From an uncultured Hymenobacter sp. (lineage in GTDB: Bacteria > Bacteroidota > Bacteroidia > Cytophagales > Hymenobacteraceae): a DNA stretch of 12,841 bases. Shown in pieces: positions 6,987-12,841 of the stretch. Location: NCBI GenBank assembly GCA_937871705.1, contig CALMOO010000737.1, forward strand, positions 1 to 12,841, in the 5' to 3' direction. Positions within the stretch are counted from its first letter, which is position 1. Each line of letters starts with the position of its first letter. Made by a program: the position numbers and the translations under genes. The notes under the pieces were generated by a model. It was not told the origin of the DNA. It was given only the letters and a program-made list of their open reading frames with translations, and did not search any database.

Positions 6987-6996
6987 CCTACCCCCC
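6987..6996. repeat. CCTACCCCCC motif just before the permease start
   Basis: A copy of the dispersed motif in its C-rich orientation ends two bases before the permease ATG at 6999. It occupies the position where a ribosome binding site would normally be, yet is pyrimidine-rich. A copy in the opposite orientation follows the stop codon of the same gene. Confidence 0.6.
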
Positions 6997-6998
6997 TC

Positions 6999-8264
6999 AT
7001 GCTTCTTGCTCTTCGCCTCACCTTCGAAAGCTTCGTCTTCGCCTGGCAGGCGCTTAGGTCCAACCTGCTGCGCACCATTTTATCGCTGCTGGGCGTCACG
7101 GTCGGCATTTTCGCCATCATCGCCGTGTTTATGGTTGTCGACTCGCTCGAAGCCAACGTGCGCCAGAGCATGAGCTTTGTGGGCGACAAGGTTATTTACG
7201 TAGGCAAATGGCCCTGGATTTTCGAGAATAATTTTCCTTGGTGGAAATATTTTAACCGGCCGGTGCCCACGGCCCGCGAGTTTCGGCAGCTGCAAAAAAT
7301 GCTCAGTCCCGGCAGCAACAAGGGGGTAGCAATTTTCGTGAGTAAAAGCGGCAACACGTTCAAAGCAGGCACCAACTCGATAAGCGACTGCGCCCTGCAA
7401 GGCGTGAGCTACGACTACCGCATTGTGTCGAGTGTGCCCATCGCGCAAGGCCGCTACTTCACCACGCAGGAAGTCGATAATGCCCGGCCAGTAGCCATCG
7501 TTGGGGCCACCATTGCCGAAAACCTGTACCCCGGCGGCGAGGCCATCTGGCAGGATTTTAAGACCCAGGGCCGGCACTTCACCGTGATTGGGGTGATGAA
7601 AAAGGAAGGCAAAAACCTGCTCGGCACTCCCAGCAACGACGCCAACTGCCTTATTCCCTACGGCACCTTTGCCAGTGTTTTCGCGCTCAGCAGCACCGGT
7701 ATGAGCGGCCCCTCGCCCCAGCTTGGCGTCAAGGGCACCGACGCCGACCCCGGCTTGCTCAACCTCGAAGCCGAAATGCAGGGCACCATGCGCACCATCC
7801 GCGGCCTCAAGCCCCGCGAGGAAGACAACTTTGCCCTCAATAGACCCGAAATGATAGCTTCGCTCATTACTAAGCTCTTCAGCGTCATTGGTTTGGCGGG
7901 CGGCGTCATTGGCTCGTTTGCCATGCTGGTGGGCGGCTTCGGCATTGCCAATATCATGTTTGTGTCGGTGCGCGAGCGCACTAATATTATCGGTATTCAG
8001 AAATCGCTGGGAGCTAAAAACTACTTCATCTTGTTTCAATTTCTGTTCGAGGCCGTGTTTCTGTGCCTGCTGGGCGGCGCGGCGGGCCTGCTGCTGGTAT
8101 GGCTCACCACATTCATCTCGCTCGGCGACCTCACCCTGAGCCTGAGCGCCGGCAACGTCACGCTGGGCCTGCTCGTATCGGTCGGCATTGGCGTAGTGGC
8201 TGGCATCGTGCCCGCCGTGCTGGCCGCCAACCTCGACCCGGTTATTGCCATTCGAGCGAAATAA
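6999..8264 (+). CDS. MacB/FtsX-type ABC transporter permease
   Basis: The 421-residue product has the layout of MacB-type permeases. One N-terminal membrane helix lies at about 24-48, after SNLLRTILSLLGVTVGI. A large extracytoplasmic domain (about 50-285, MacB periplasmic core type) follows, then three C-terminal helices with an FtsX domain. The cytoplasmic loop RERTNIIGIQKSLGA (325-339) is the coupling-helix signature that contacts the ATPase (compare EIGIRKALGA in relatives). No ATPase or membrane-fusion gene lies beside it here, so the partner must be elsewhere. MacB-type systems use ATP to drive mechanical work across the envelope, for example on lipoproteins, peptides or antibiotics; this substrate is unknown. 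An in-frame TTG at 6942 would add 19 residues. I prefer ATG 6999 because MLLALRLTFESF is the usual beginning of Bacteroidota members. Confidence 0.9.
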   Translation: MLLALRLTFESFVFAWQALRSNLLRTILSLLGVTVGIFAIIAVFMVVDSLEANVRQSMSFVGDKVIYVGKWPWIFENNFPWWKYFNRPVPTAREFRQLQKMLSPGSNKGVAIFVSKSGNTFKAGTNSISDCALQGVSYDYRIVSSVPIAQGRYFTTQEVDNARPVAIVGATIAENLYPGGEAIWQDFKTQGRHFTVIGVMKKEGKNLLGTPSNDANCLIPYGTFASVFALSSTGMSGPSPQLGVKGTDADPGLLNLEAEMQGTMRTIRGLKPREEDNFALNRPEMIASLITKLFSVIGLAGGVIGSFAMLVGGFGIANIMFVSVRERTNIIGIQKSLGAKNYFILFQFLFEAVFLCLLGGAAGLLLVWLTTFISLGDLTLSLSAGNVTLGLLVSVGIGVVAGIVPAVLAANLDPVIAIRAK

Positions 8265-8274
8265 GGGGGGTAGG
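8265..8274. repeat. GGGGGGTAGG motif abutting the permease stop codon
   Basis: The motif begins at the base immediately after the TAA stop (8262-8264). With the inverse copy at 6987-6996, the permease coding sequence is bracketed by an inverted pair of the same ten-base word. Confidence 0.6.
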
Positions 8275-8280
8275 AAAAAT

Positions 8281-8316
8281 CCGTTGCTCTGGCGAGTGCC
8301 GAGCTCGCCACAACGG
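8281..8316. repeat. Imperfect two-part hairpin downstream of the permease gene
   Basis: Outer arms CCGTTG (8281-8286) and CAACGG (8311-8316) enclose inner arms GGCGAG (8291-8296) and CTCGCC (8304-8309), with an asymmetric internal bulge (CTCT against A) and a 7-base loop. There is no T-run after it, so it is not a standard terminator. It could stabilise the 3' end of the permease mRNA or be a small dispersed palindrome. Confidence 0.45.
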
Positions 8317-8351
8317 GTAGCCATCCCTTATCTTCGCCCGCCTAATTTTTG

Positions 8352-8388
8352 CCGCCCCGCTCTTTGCAGCCGGGGCGGTTTCGTTTTC
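8352..8388 (+). terminator. Probable terminator between the permease and LOG genes
   Basis: CCGCCCCG (8352-8359) pairs with CGGGGCGG (8371-8378) over an 11-base loop and is followed by the T-rich TTTCGTTTT. It is 88 bp past the permease stop and only about 16 bp before the LOG ATG at 8404, so it could also be an attenuating leader hairpin for the LOG gene. A near-match to the -7 box (TATCTTCG, 8329-8336, one mismatch) lies upstream of the hairpin, which keeps that second reading open. Confidence 0.5.
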
Positions 8389-8403
8389 CCCACCCTGGCT
8401 AGT

Positions 8404-9270
8404 ATGTCCAAACTCAAGAAAAGTAGCAGAACCAAGTCTTCCGACGATGCCCTCAATGTGGGCAGCGGCAAGACAATTGTGCAGCCCAACGTTAACGATA
8501 ATAAGCTCACGAGCATTACCGAGCTGCGCCAACAAACCGGCAGCCTGGCCAAAGGTGCCAACGACCCCGACGAGCAGCGCATCCGCAAGGCATTCGTCGA
8601 TAAAGACTGGAACGAGATTAAAATCGCCGATAGCTGGCAGATTTTTAAGGTGATGGCCGAGTTTGTGGAGGGCTTCGAAAAGATGTCCAAAATCGGCCCC
8701 TGCGTGAGCATTTTTGGCTCGGCCCGCACCAAGCCCGACAACCAGTACTACAAGCTGGCCGAGGAAATCGCCTCTAAGCTGGTGCGCCACGGCTACGGCG
8801 TTATCACGGGCGGCGGCCCCGGCATCATGGAAGCCGGCAACAAAGGCGCCCGCGCCGAAGGGGGCAAGTCGGTAGGCCTCAACATTGAACTGCCCTTCGA
8901 GCAAACCCACAACATCTACATCGACCAAGACAAGTGCATCGACTTTGACTACTTTTTTGTACGCAAGGTCATGTTTGTGAAATACGCGCAGGCTTTCGTA
9001 GGCATGCCCGGCGGCTTCGGCACCATCGATGAGCTGTTCGAAGCCCTAACCCTGATTCAAACCAAGAAAATAGGCCGTTTCCCTATTGTGCTAGTGGGTT
9101 CGGCCTATTGGGGCGGCCTCTTCGACTGGATTCACAACATCATGCTGACCGAGGAGAGCAACATCTCGCCCGAAGACCTGCACCTCGTGCAGATAGTGGA
9201 TGACGCGAGCGAAGCCGTAAAAATCATCGACGATTTCTACCACAAGTACTCGCTCTCGCCGAATTTTTAA
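8404..9270 (+). CDS. LOG family protein (nucleoside monophosphate phosphoribohydrolase-like)
   Basis: The 288-residue product is a TIGR00730/LOG-type Rossmann protein. The core runs from about residue 98 (GPCVSIFGSARTKP) and holds both signature motifs: GGGPGIMEAGNKGA at 136-149 and PGGFGTIDELFE at 202-213, the latter including the catalytic glutamate region. LOG enzymes cleave ribose 5-phosphate from nucleoside 5'-monophosphates such as cytokinin nucleotides. In non-plant-associated bacteria the true substrate is usually unknown and the annotation 'lysine decarboxylase' is historical. The N-terminal 95 residues are a lysine-rich, probably partly disordered tail plus a helical segment (DPDEQRIRKAFVDKDW), longer than in minimal LOG proteins. 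The ATG at 8404 is chosen because upstream in-frame codons cross the hairpin at 8352-8378 and encode an Arg/Pro-rich stretch unlike the family. Confidence 0.93.
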   Translation: MSKLKKSSRTKSSDDALNVGSGKTIVQPNVNDNKLTSITELRQQTGSLAKGANDPDEQRIRKAFVDKDWNEIKIADSWQIFKVMAEFVEGFEKMSKIGPCVSIFGSARTKPDNQYYKLAEEIASKLVRHGYGVITGGGPGIMEAGNKGARAEGGKSVGLNIELPFEQTHNIYIDQDKCIDFDYFFVRKVMFVKYAQAFVGMPGGFGTIDELFEALTLIQTKKIGRFPIVLVGSAYWGGLFDWIHNIMLTEESNISPEDLHLVQIVDDASEAVKIIDDFYHKYSLSPNF

Positions 9271-9289
9271 AACTGCACATTACAAATAC

Positions 9290-9324
9290 AACGCCCGGTC
9301 TTACGCATAGCAAGACCGGGCGTT
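9290..9324. terminator. Hairpin terminator shared by LOG and acyltransferase genes
   Basis: Thirteen-base perfect arms (9290-9302 and 9312-9324, core ACGCCCGGTC) enclose a 9-base loop. The hairpin sits between convergent genes ending at 9270 (plus) and 9347 (minus). The flanks are AT-rich (ATTATA to the right, ATTTGTA to the left on the minus strand) without a long T-run, so termination is likely but may be weaker than at 4816-4845. Confidence 0.8.
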
Positions 9325-9346
9325 ATTATAGCTAGCGAGGCTACAA

Positions 9347-10414
9347 TTAGCGTCGATTTTGTGCTGCTAAGCGCATAAAAGGTTGTTCAATAAGTCGATA
9401 AAAAACATAAGAACCGCCAATGGCTAGGCATACGCAGATGGCAGTCAGCAGCAGCTTACGCGCATCAGAGGTTGGGTGCAGTAGTTTAATAAGCACAAAT
9501 TCGGCTGTAGTGCCAATGAGCCCGTGCATGAGGTAGAGCGAGTAAGAGAGTTTACCTAGAAAAGAAAGTCCCGGTATTTTAAAAGTAAGTGTAATGATTG
9601 ATACTGCTGTGCCGACCCCTACTAGGGCTGCATAGAAGCTTATTTGCCAGCAGGCAACGCCTCCAAATAGAAGTATGAGTGCTAGATAGGACAGCCAAGT
9701 CAGGCGTTGCTGCTGCTTCAGCAGTGCCACACCGCCGAGAGCGAACATAGACCCATATTGCAAAAAACCGATACTAGCAGCGTGAGGTAGCAGAAAAGCC
9801 CCTGCCACTACCAGATAAATTACGGCAAACCAGCCTATTGAACGGGCGAATAGGCTATTAAACAGCAAACCAATAAACAAGTAAAACTGAAACTCGATGG
9901 CTAAAGTCCAGAAAACGCCGTTTATCCAGAGGTAATTTGTAAAAGGAATAGTGAACAGGAGGTTATTGATAAATCCTCCCCAACTCAAATGCTTAGTATA
10001 GTGATTATTGTGTTGAATGACAAAGTCAATAAGAAAAGCTTGACTTAAGGTGAGAAGAATACACGCGTAAGCGGGGGGGTTAATTCGTAAAATACGCTTT
10101 TTCAAGTAGGATAATATCCTGCCTACTTCATACCCTTTACCAACTAAGCTATAAGGAATGATGAAGCCAGAAATAACAAAAAAGATATCTACGCCCAAGC
10201 TACCTTGGGAGAAGACAGCTTTGGCCGTCGGTACTACTAACTTAGGCAGCATCCCATTAGTATAGTGAAAAAAACACACGGTAAGGGCGGCAATAGCTCG
10301 CAATGCGTCGAGTCCTACTACGTAGCTCCCTTTGCTAACTGTTTTTGAGCTAGTAGATAAGGCAGTTGGAGGTGTAGACATCAGTGTAACGCTACTAGAA
10401 GAATAATTAGGCAT
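9347..10414 (-). CDS. Acyltransferase 3 family membrane enzyme (OafA-like)
   Basis: The 355-residue product is an integral membrane acyltransferase-3 protein with about ten helices and no C-terminal SGNH domain. Signature elements are LDALRA (35-40) and the helix-1 histidine H50 (CFFHY), GVDIFFVISGF (74-84), R107-x2-R110-INPPAY (to 116), FWTLAIEFQFY (168-178), LSYSLYLMHG (289-298) and the terminal YRLIEQPFMRL (339-349). Such enzymes move acetyl or other acyl groups onto sugars of surface polysaccharides, lipids or antibiotics; the acceptor here cannot be told. ATG 10381 (MSTPPTA) is an alternative start 11 residues in. The gene is visibly AT-richer than its neighbours: hand-counted 60-base lines give 19 to 35 G+C, against mostly GC-rich flanks. 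A run of seven Gs at 10073-10079 (C in the coding strand) lies within the R-I-N-P-P codons. Confidence 0.93.
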   Translation of the reverse strand: MPNYSSSSVTLMSTPPTALSTSSKTVSKGSYVVGLDALRAIAALTVCFFHYTNGMLPKLVVPTAKAVFSQGSLGVDIFFVISGFIIPYSLVGKGYEVGRILSYLKKRILRINPPAYACILLTLSQAFLIDFVIQHNNHYTKHLSWGGFINNLLFTIPFTNYLWINGVFWTLAIEFQFYLFIGLLFNSLFARSIGWFAVIYLVVAGAFLLPHAASIGFLQYGSMFALGGVALLKQQQRLTWLSYLALILLFGGVACWQISFYAALVGVGTAVSIITLTFKIPGLSFLGKLSYSLYLMHGLIGTTAEFVLIKLLHPTSDARKLLLTAICVCLAIGGSYVFYRLIEQPFMRLAAQNRR

Positions 10415-10579
10415 TTAGCAGGTGAAAATTTGGAAATAAAACAACAGGTATTAAAAATTTCTTTAAAACTAAGGATAAAGTGCTAACTAGTTTTGCATTG
10501 TGTCGCAGCACAACAGGTAAAATGTAACTTATAAGAGTCAGGACGAAGCTATTTGCCGGTTTATTCGGTTCTTCGCAGT
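10415..10579. other. AT-rich divergent intergenic region upstream of polA
   Basis: This 165-bp gap separates the acyltransferase gene (leftward) from polA (rightward). It is AT-rich, with several A/T runs (10451-10470), and carries the likely polA promoter. On the minus strand TAGTTTTA at 10464-10471 is one base off the -7 consensus and could serve the acyltransferase gene. I see no small gene or RNA in it. Confidence 0.5.
10488..10495 (+). promoter_or_regulatory. Bacteroidota -7 promoter box for polA
   Basis: TAGTTTTG exactly matches TAnnTTTG, 84 bp upstream of the polA ATG. A TTTA at 10462-10465 is a poor but roughly correctly spaced stand-in for the TTTG of the -33 element. Transcription would start near 10502, leaving a leader of nearly 80 bases with no Shine-Dalgarno sequence. 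Confidence 0.6.
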
Positions 10580-12841
10580 ATGACTGACCAGCCCACCGCT
10601 CCCGCCAAGAAGCTCTTTCTGCTCGACGCTTTTGCCCTCATCTACCGCTCGCACTTTGCCTTTTCCAAAAACCCGCGCATCAACTCGAAGGGCATGAACA
10701 CCGGGGCCGTGCTGGGCTTCACCAACACGCTCGTGGAGGTGCTGCTCAAGGAAAAGCCGACCCACCTGGGCGTGTGCTTCGACTCGCAAAAGAAGACCTT
10801 TCGCCACGACAGCTTTGCTGAGTACAAGGCTCAGCGCCAGGCCATGCCGGAAGACATAGGGGTAGCAATTCCGTACATCAAACAGATTGTCAAGGCCTTC
10901 AATATTCCCATCCTGATGATGGATGGCTACGAGGCCGACGACGTGATTGGCACCATCGCGCAGCGCGCCGAAGCGCACGGCTTCGAGGTGTTTATGATGA
11001 CGCCCGACAAAGACTACTGCCAGCTCGTGACCGAGCACATCAAAATTTACCGGCCCGCCTTCATGGGCAACGCGGCCGAGGTGCTCGACGTGCAGCACGT
11101 GCTCGACCGCTTCGAGATTGAGCGCGTCGAGCAAGTTATTGATATTCTGGGCTTGCAGGGCGACGCGAGCGATAATATTCCCGGCATTCCGGGCATTGGC
11201 GAAAAGACGGCCAAGGCGCTCATCAAGCAGTACGGCTCGGTCGAAAATCTCATTGCCAACGTGGACCAGCTCAAGGGCAAGCAGCAGGAAAATGTGCGCA
11301 ACTTCGCTGAGCAAGGCCTGCTGAGCAAAGAATTGGCGACCATCCACGTCAACGTGCCCGTCGATTTTGAGCCGGAAGAGTTGGCCGTGGGCGGCGCCGA
11401 TGAAGCCTTGCTGCGGCAGTTGTTTGAGGAGCTGGAGTTTCGGCAGCTGGCGGCGCGGGTGCTGGGCGAAGGCGGGGCTAGCAGCGCCGGCCGGACACCA
11501 GCCGCGCCTAACCCCCGTGGCGCGCGCCGGCCTAAGGTGGCTGCGCCCGCACCGGGCTCCTTGCAGGGCTCGCTATTTGGAGAGGGCAGCACGGCGGTCA
11601 TTAATGCGGCCGAAAACGGCGAGCTTGGCCCCGAAGAGGGGGGTAGCGCCTACTACGACGGTCCCAAGCGCACCCTCGAAGACGTGCCCCACAACTACCA
11701 CCTCGTCGATACGCCCGAGCTGCGCAACTCGCTGCTGAGCTTCTTGTTGCAGCAAGCCGAAGTGAGCTTCGACACCGAAACGACCGGCCTCGATACCCAA
11801 ACGGCGCGGCTCGTGGGCTTGTCGTTCAGCTACCTGCCGGGTGAGGCCTACTACGTGCCTGTGCCGCAGGACGACCTAGCCACCGCGCAGGCGCTGGTAG
11901 AGGAGTTCTGCCCGTTTTTTGAGAGCAAAACCATCCTGAAAATTGGGCAGAATATCAAGTACGACCTGCTCATTCTCATGAACTACAAGGTGCAGGTGAC
12001 GGGGCCGTTCTTCGACACTATGCTGGCGCACTACCTCATCGAGCCCGACATGCGCCACAACATGGACGTGCTGGCCGAAACCTACCTACACTACACGCCG
12101 GTGCCTATCACGGCTCTCATCGGCACAAAGGGCAAGAACCAAAAAACCATGGCCGACATTGAGCCGGCCCGGGTGAAGGACTACGCCTGCGAAGACGCCG
12201 ACGTGACCCTGCAGCTACGCCACGTATTCGAGCCCATGCTGAAGGACCTGGGCCTGCTGGGCTTGCTCAACGACGTGGAAAACCCGCTCGTGCCGGTGCT
12301 GGCCGACGTGGAGTTTGCGGGCGTCAAGATTGACTCCGTGGCCATGAACGAGTATTCGGCCGAGCTGCAAGGCTATGTGCAGGAGCTGGAAAGTCAGATA
12401 TTTACCGAAGCCGGCGGGCCCTTCAACATCGGCTCGCCCAAGCAGCTCGGCGAGGTGCTGTTTGATAAAATGCAGCTCGGTGGCGGCAAAATCAAGAAAA
12501 CCAAAACCGGCCAGTACGCCACCGGCGAGGAAATCCTGAGCCAGCTCGCGGCCGACAACCCCATCGCCGGCCTCATCCTCGAATACCGCCAGCTCAGCAA
12601 GCTGCGCTCGACCTACGTGGAAGCCCTACCCCAGCTCGTGAGCCCGGTCGATGGCCGGGTGCACACCAGCTTCAACCAGGCCGTGACAGCCACCGGCCGC
12701 CTCAGCAGCACCAACCCCAACCTTCAGAACATCCCAATTCGCACCGAGAAGGGCCGCGAAATCCGCAAAGCTTTCGTGCCGCGCGACGACCAGCACGTGT
12801 TCCTCGCCGCCGACTACTCGCAGGTGGAGCTGCGCATCATG
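10580..12841 (+). CDS. polA: DNA polymerase I (3' end outside window)
   Basis: From the ATG at 10580 there are 754 codons with no stop to the window edge. The 5'-3' exonuclease domain (about 10-290) shows LFLLDAFALIYRSH, CFDS with D68, GYEADDVIGT (116-124), TPDKDYCQLV (141-150) and GDASDNIPGIPGIGEKTA (194-211, metal ligands and helix-hairpin-helix). A poorly ordered Ala/Pro/Gly-rich linker spans about 295-365. The 3'-5' proofreading domain keeps its acidic residues: D398 and E400 in FDTETTGLD, D462 in NIKYD, Y535 and D539 in DYACEDAD. The polymerase part includes TATGRLSSTNPNLQNIP (703-719) and motif A, AADYSQVELRIM (743-754), where the window ends. Full-length relatives are about 930 residues, so the fingers and motifs B and C are missing only because of the cut. 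The enzyme acts in Okazaki fragment maturation and excision repair. Confidence 0.96.
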   Translation, partial: MTDQPTAPAKKLFLLDAFALIYRSHFAFSKNPRINSKGMNTGAVLGFTNTLVEVLLKEKPTHLGVCFDSQKKTFRHDSFAEYKAQRQAMPEDIGVAIPYIKQIVKAFNIPILMMDGYEADDVIGTIAQRAEAHGFEVFMMTPDKDYCQLVTEHIKIYRPAFMGNAAEVLDVQHVLDRFEIERVEQVIDILGLQGDASDNIPGIPGIGEKTAKALIKQYGSVENLIANVDQLKGKQQENVRNFAEQGLLSKELATIHVNVPVDFEPEELAVGGADEALLRQLFEELEFRQLAARVLGEGGASSAGRTPAAPNPRGARRPKVAAPAPGSLQGSLFGEGSTAVINAAENGELGPEEGGSAYYDGPKRTLEDVPHNYHLVDTPELRNSLLSFLLQQAEVSFDTETTGLDTQTARLVGLSFSYLPGEAYYVPVPQDDLATAQALVEEFCPFFESKTILKIGQNIKYDLLILMNYKVQVTGPFFDTMLAHYLIEPDMRHNMDVLAETYLHYTPVPITALIGTKGKNQKTMADIEPARVKDYACEDADVTLQLRHVFEPMLKDLGLLGLLNDVENPLVPVLADVEFAGVKIDSVAMNEYSAELQGYVQELESQIFTEAGGPFNIGSPKQLGEVLFDKMQLGGGKIKKTKTGQYATGEEILSQLAADNPIAGLILEYRQLSKLRSTYVEALPQLVSPVDGRVHTSFNQAVTATGRLSSTNPNLQNIPIRTEKGREIRKAFVPRDDQHVFLAADYSQVELRIM

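Noticed and set aside
7080..8324. 414-codon open frame antisense to the permease
   Set aside because: It mirrors the permease gene in GC-rich DNA. Its translation is Gly/Ala/His/Arg-rich with no recognisable domain, while the sense frame has clear MacB/FtsX motifs.
10538..11347. 269-codon minus-strand frame over the polA 5' region
   Set aside because: It is the complement of the polA 5'-3' exonuclease domain and also covers the polA promoter region; its protein resembles no family.
1..12841. CRISPR array, tRNA, rRNA, transposase or defence genes
   Set aside because: I looked for regularly spaced repeats, cloverleaf-like segments and typical motifs on both strands and saw none.

Overview
The window looks like chromosomal DNA of a Bacteroidota bacterium, most likely a high-GC member of the Hymenobacter group. 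That placement is inference. It rests on three things: no gene start shows a convincing Shine-Dalgarno sequence; two intergenic regions hold exact matches to the Bacteroidota -7 promoter box TAnnTTTG (in front of queA and polA); and the lipoprotein families (paired DUF4142 proteins, a DFG/NCLC-type lipoprotein) are ones I associate with this phylum. Most genes are GC-rich; one acyltransferase gene is clearly AT-richer.

Layout. Bases 1-2179 (minus strand): a DUF2339-like membrane protein cut by the window edge, preceded 30 bp upstream by a TMEM175-type potassium channel gene. Bases 2224-3672 (minus): a strong terminator and two tandem DUF4142 lipoprotein genes. Bases 3901-4761 (plus): a lone secreted lipoprotein, divergent from the DUF4142 pair. 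Bases 4762-4900: a short intergenic region with diverged inverted repeats around a bidirectional terminator. Bases 4895-6810 (minus): queA (tRNA queuosine synthesis), then ispD (MEP isoprenoid pathway), separated by a near-perfect 62-bp inverted repeat that contains the ispD start codon. Bases 6999-8264 (plus): a MacB/FtsX-type permease without an ATPase beside it. Bases 8404-9270 (plus): a LOG-family nucleotide hydrolase. Bases 9347-10414 (minus): a low-GC acyltransferase-3 membrane enzyme, convergent with the LOG gene across a shared hairpin terminator. From 10580 to the window end (plus): polA, encoding DNA polymerase I, cut off just after polymerase motif A.

The genes are mostly unrelated housekeeping and envelope functions, not one pathway. 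I see no CRISPR array, tRNA, rRNA, transposase, toxin-antitoxin pair or defence operon, and no convincing new multi-gene system.

The unusual signal is in the repeats. The octamer GGGGGTAG occurs 13 times on the two strands, where roughly one is expected by chance; it falls in coding and non-coding DNA and touches several gene starts and ends. The ispD inverted repeat and the 4762-4900 element are separate candidates for non-autonomous mobile or regulatory repeats.
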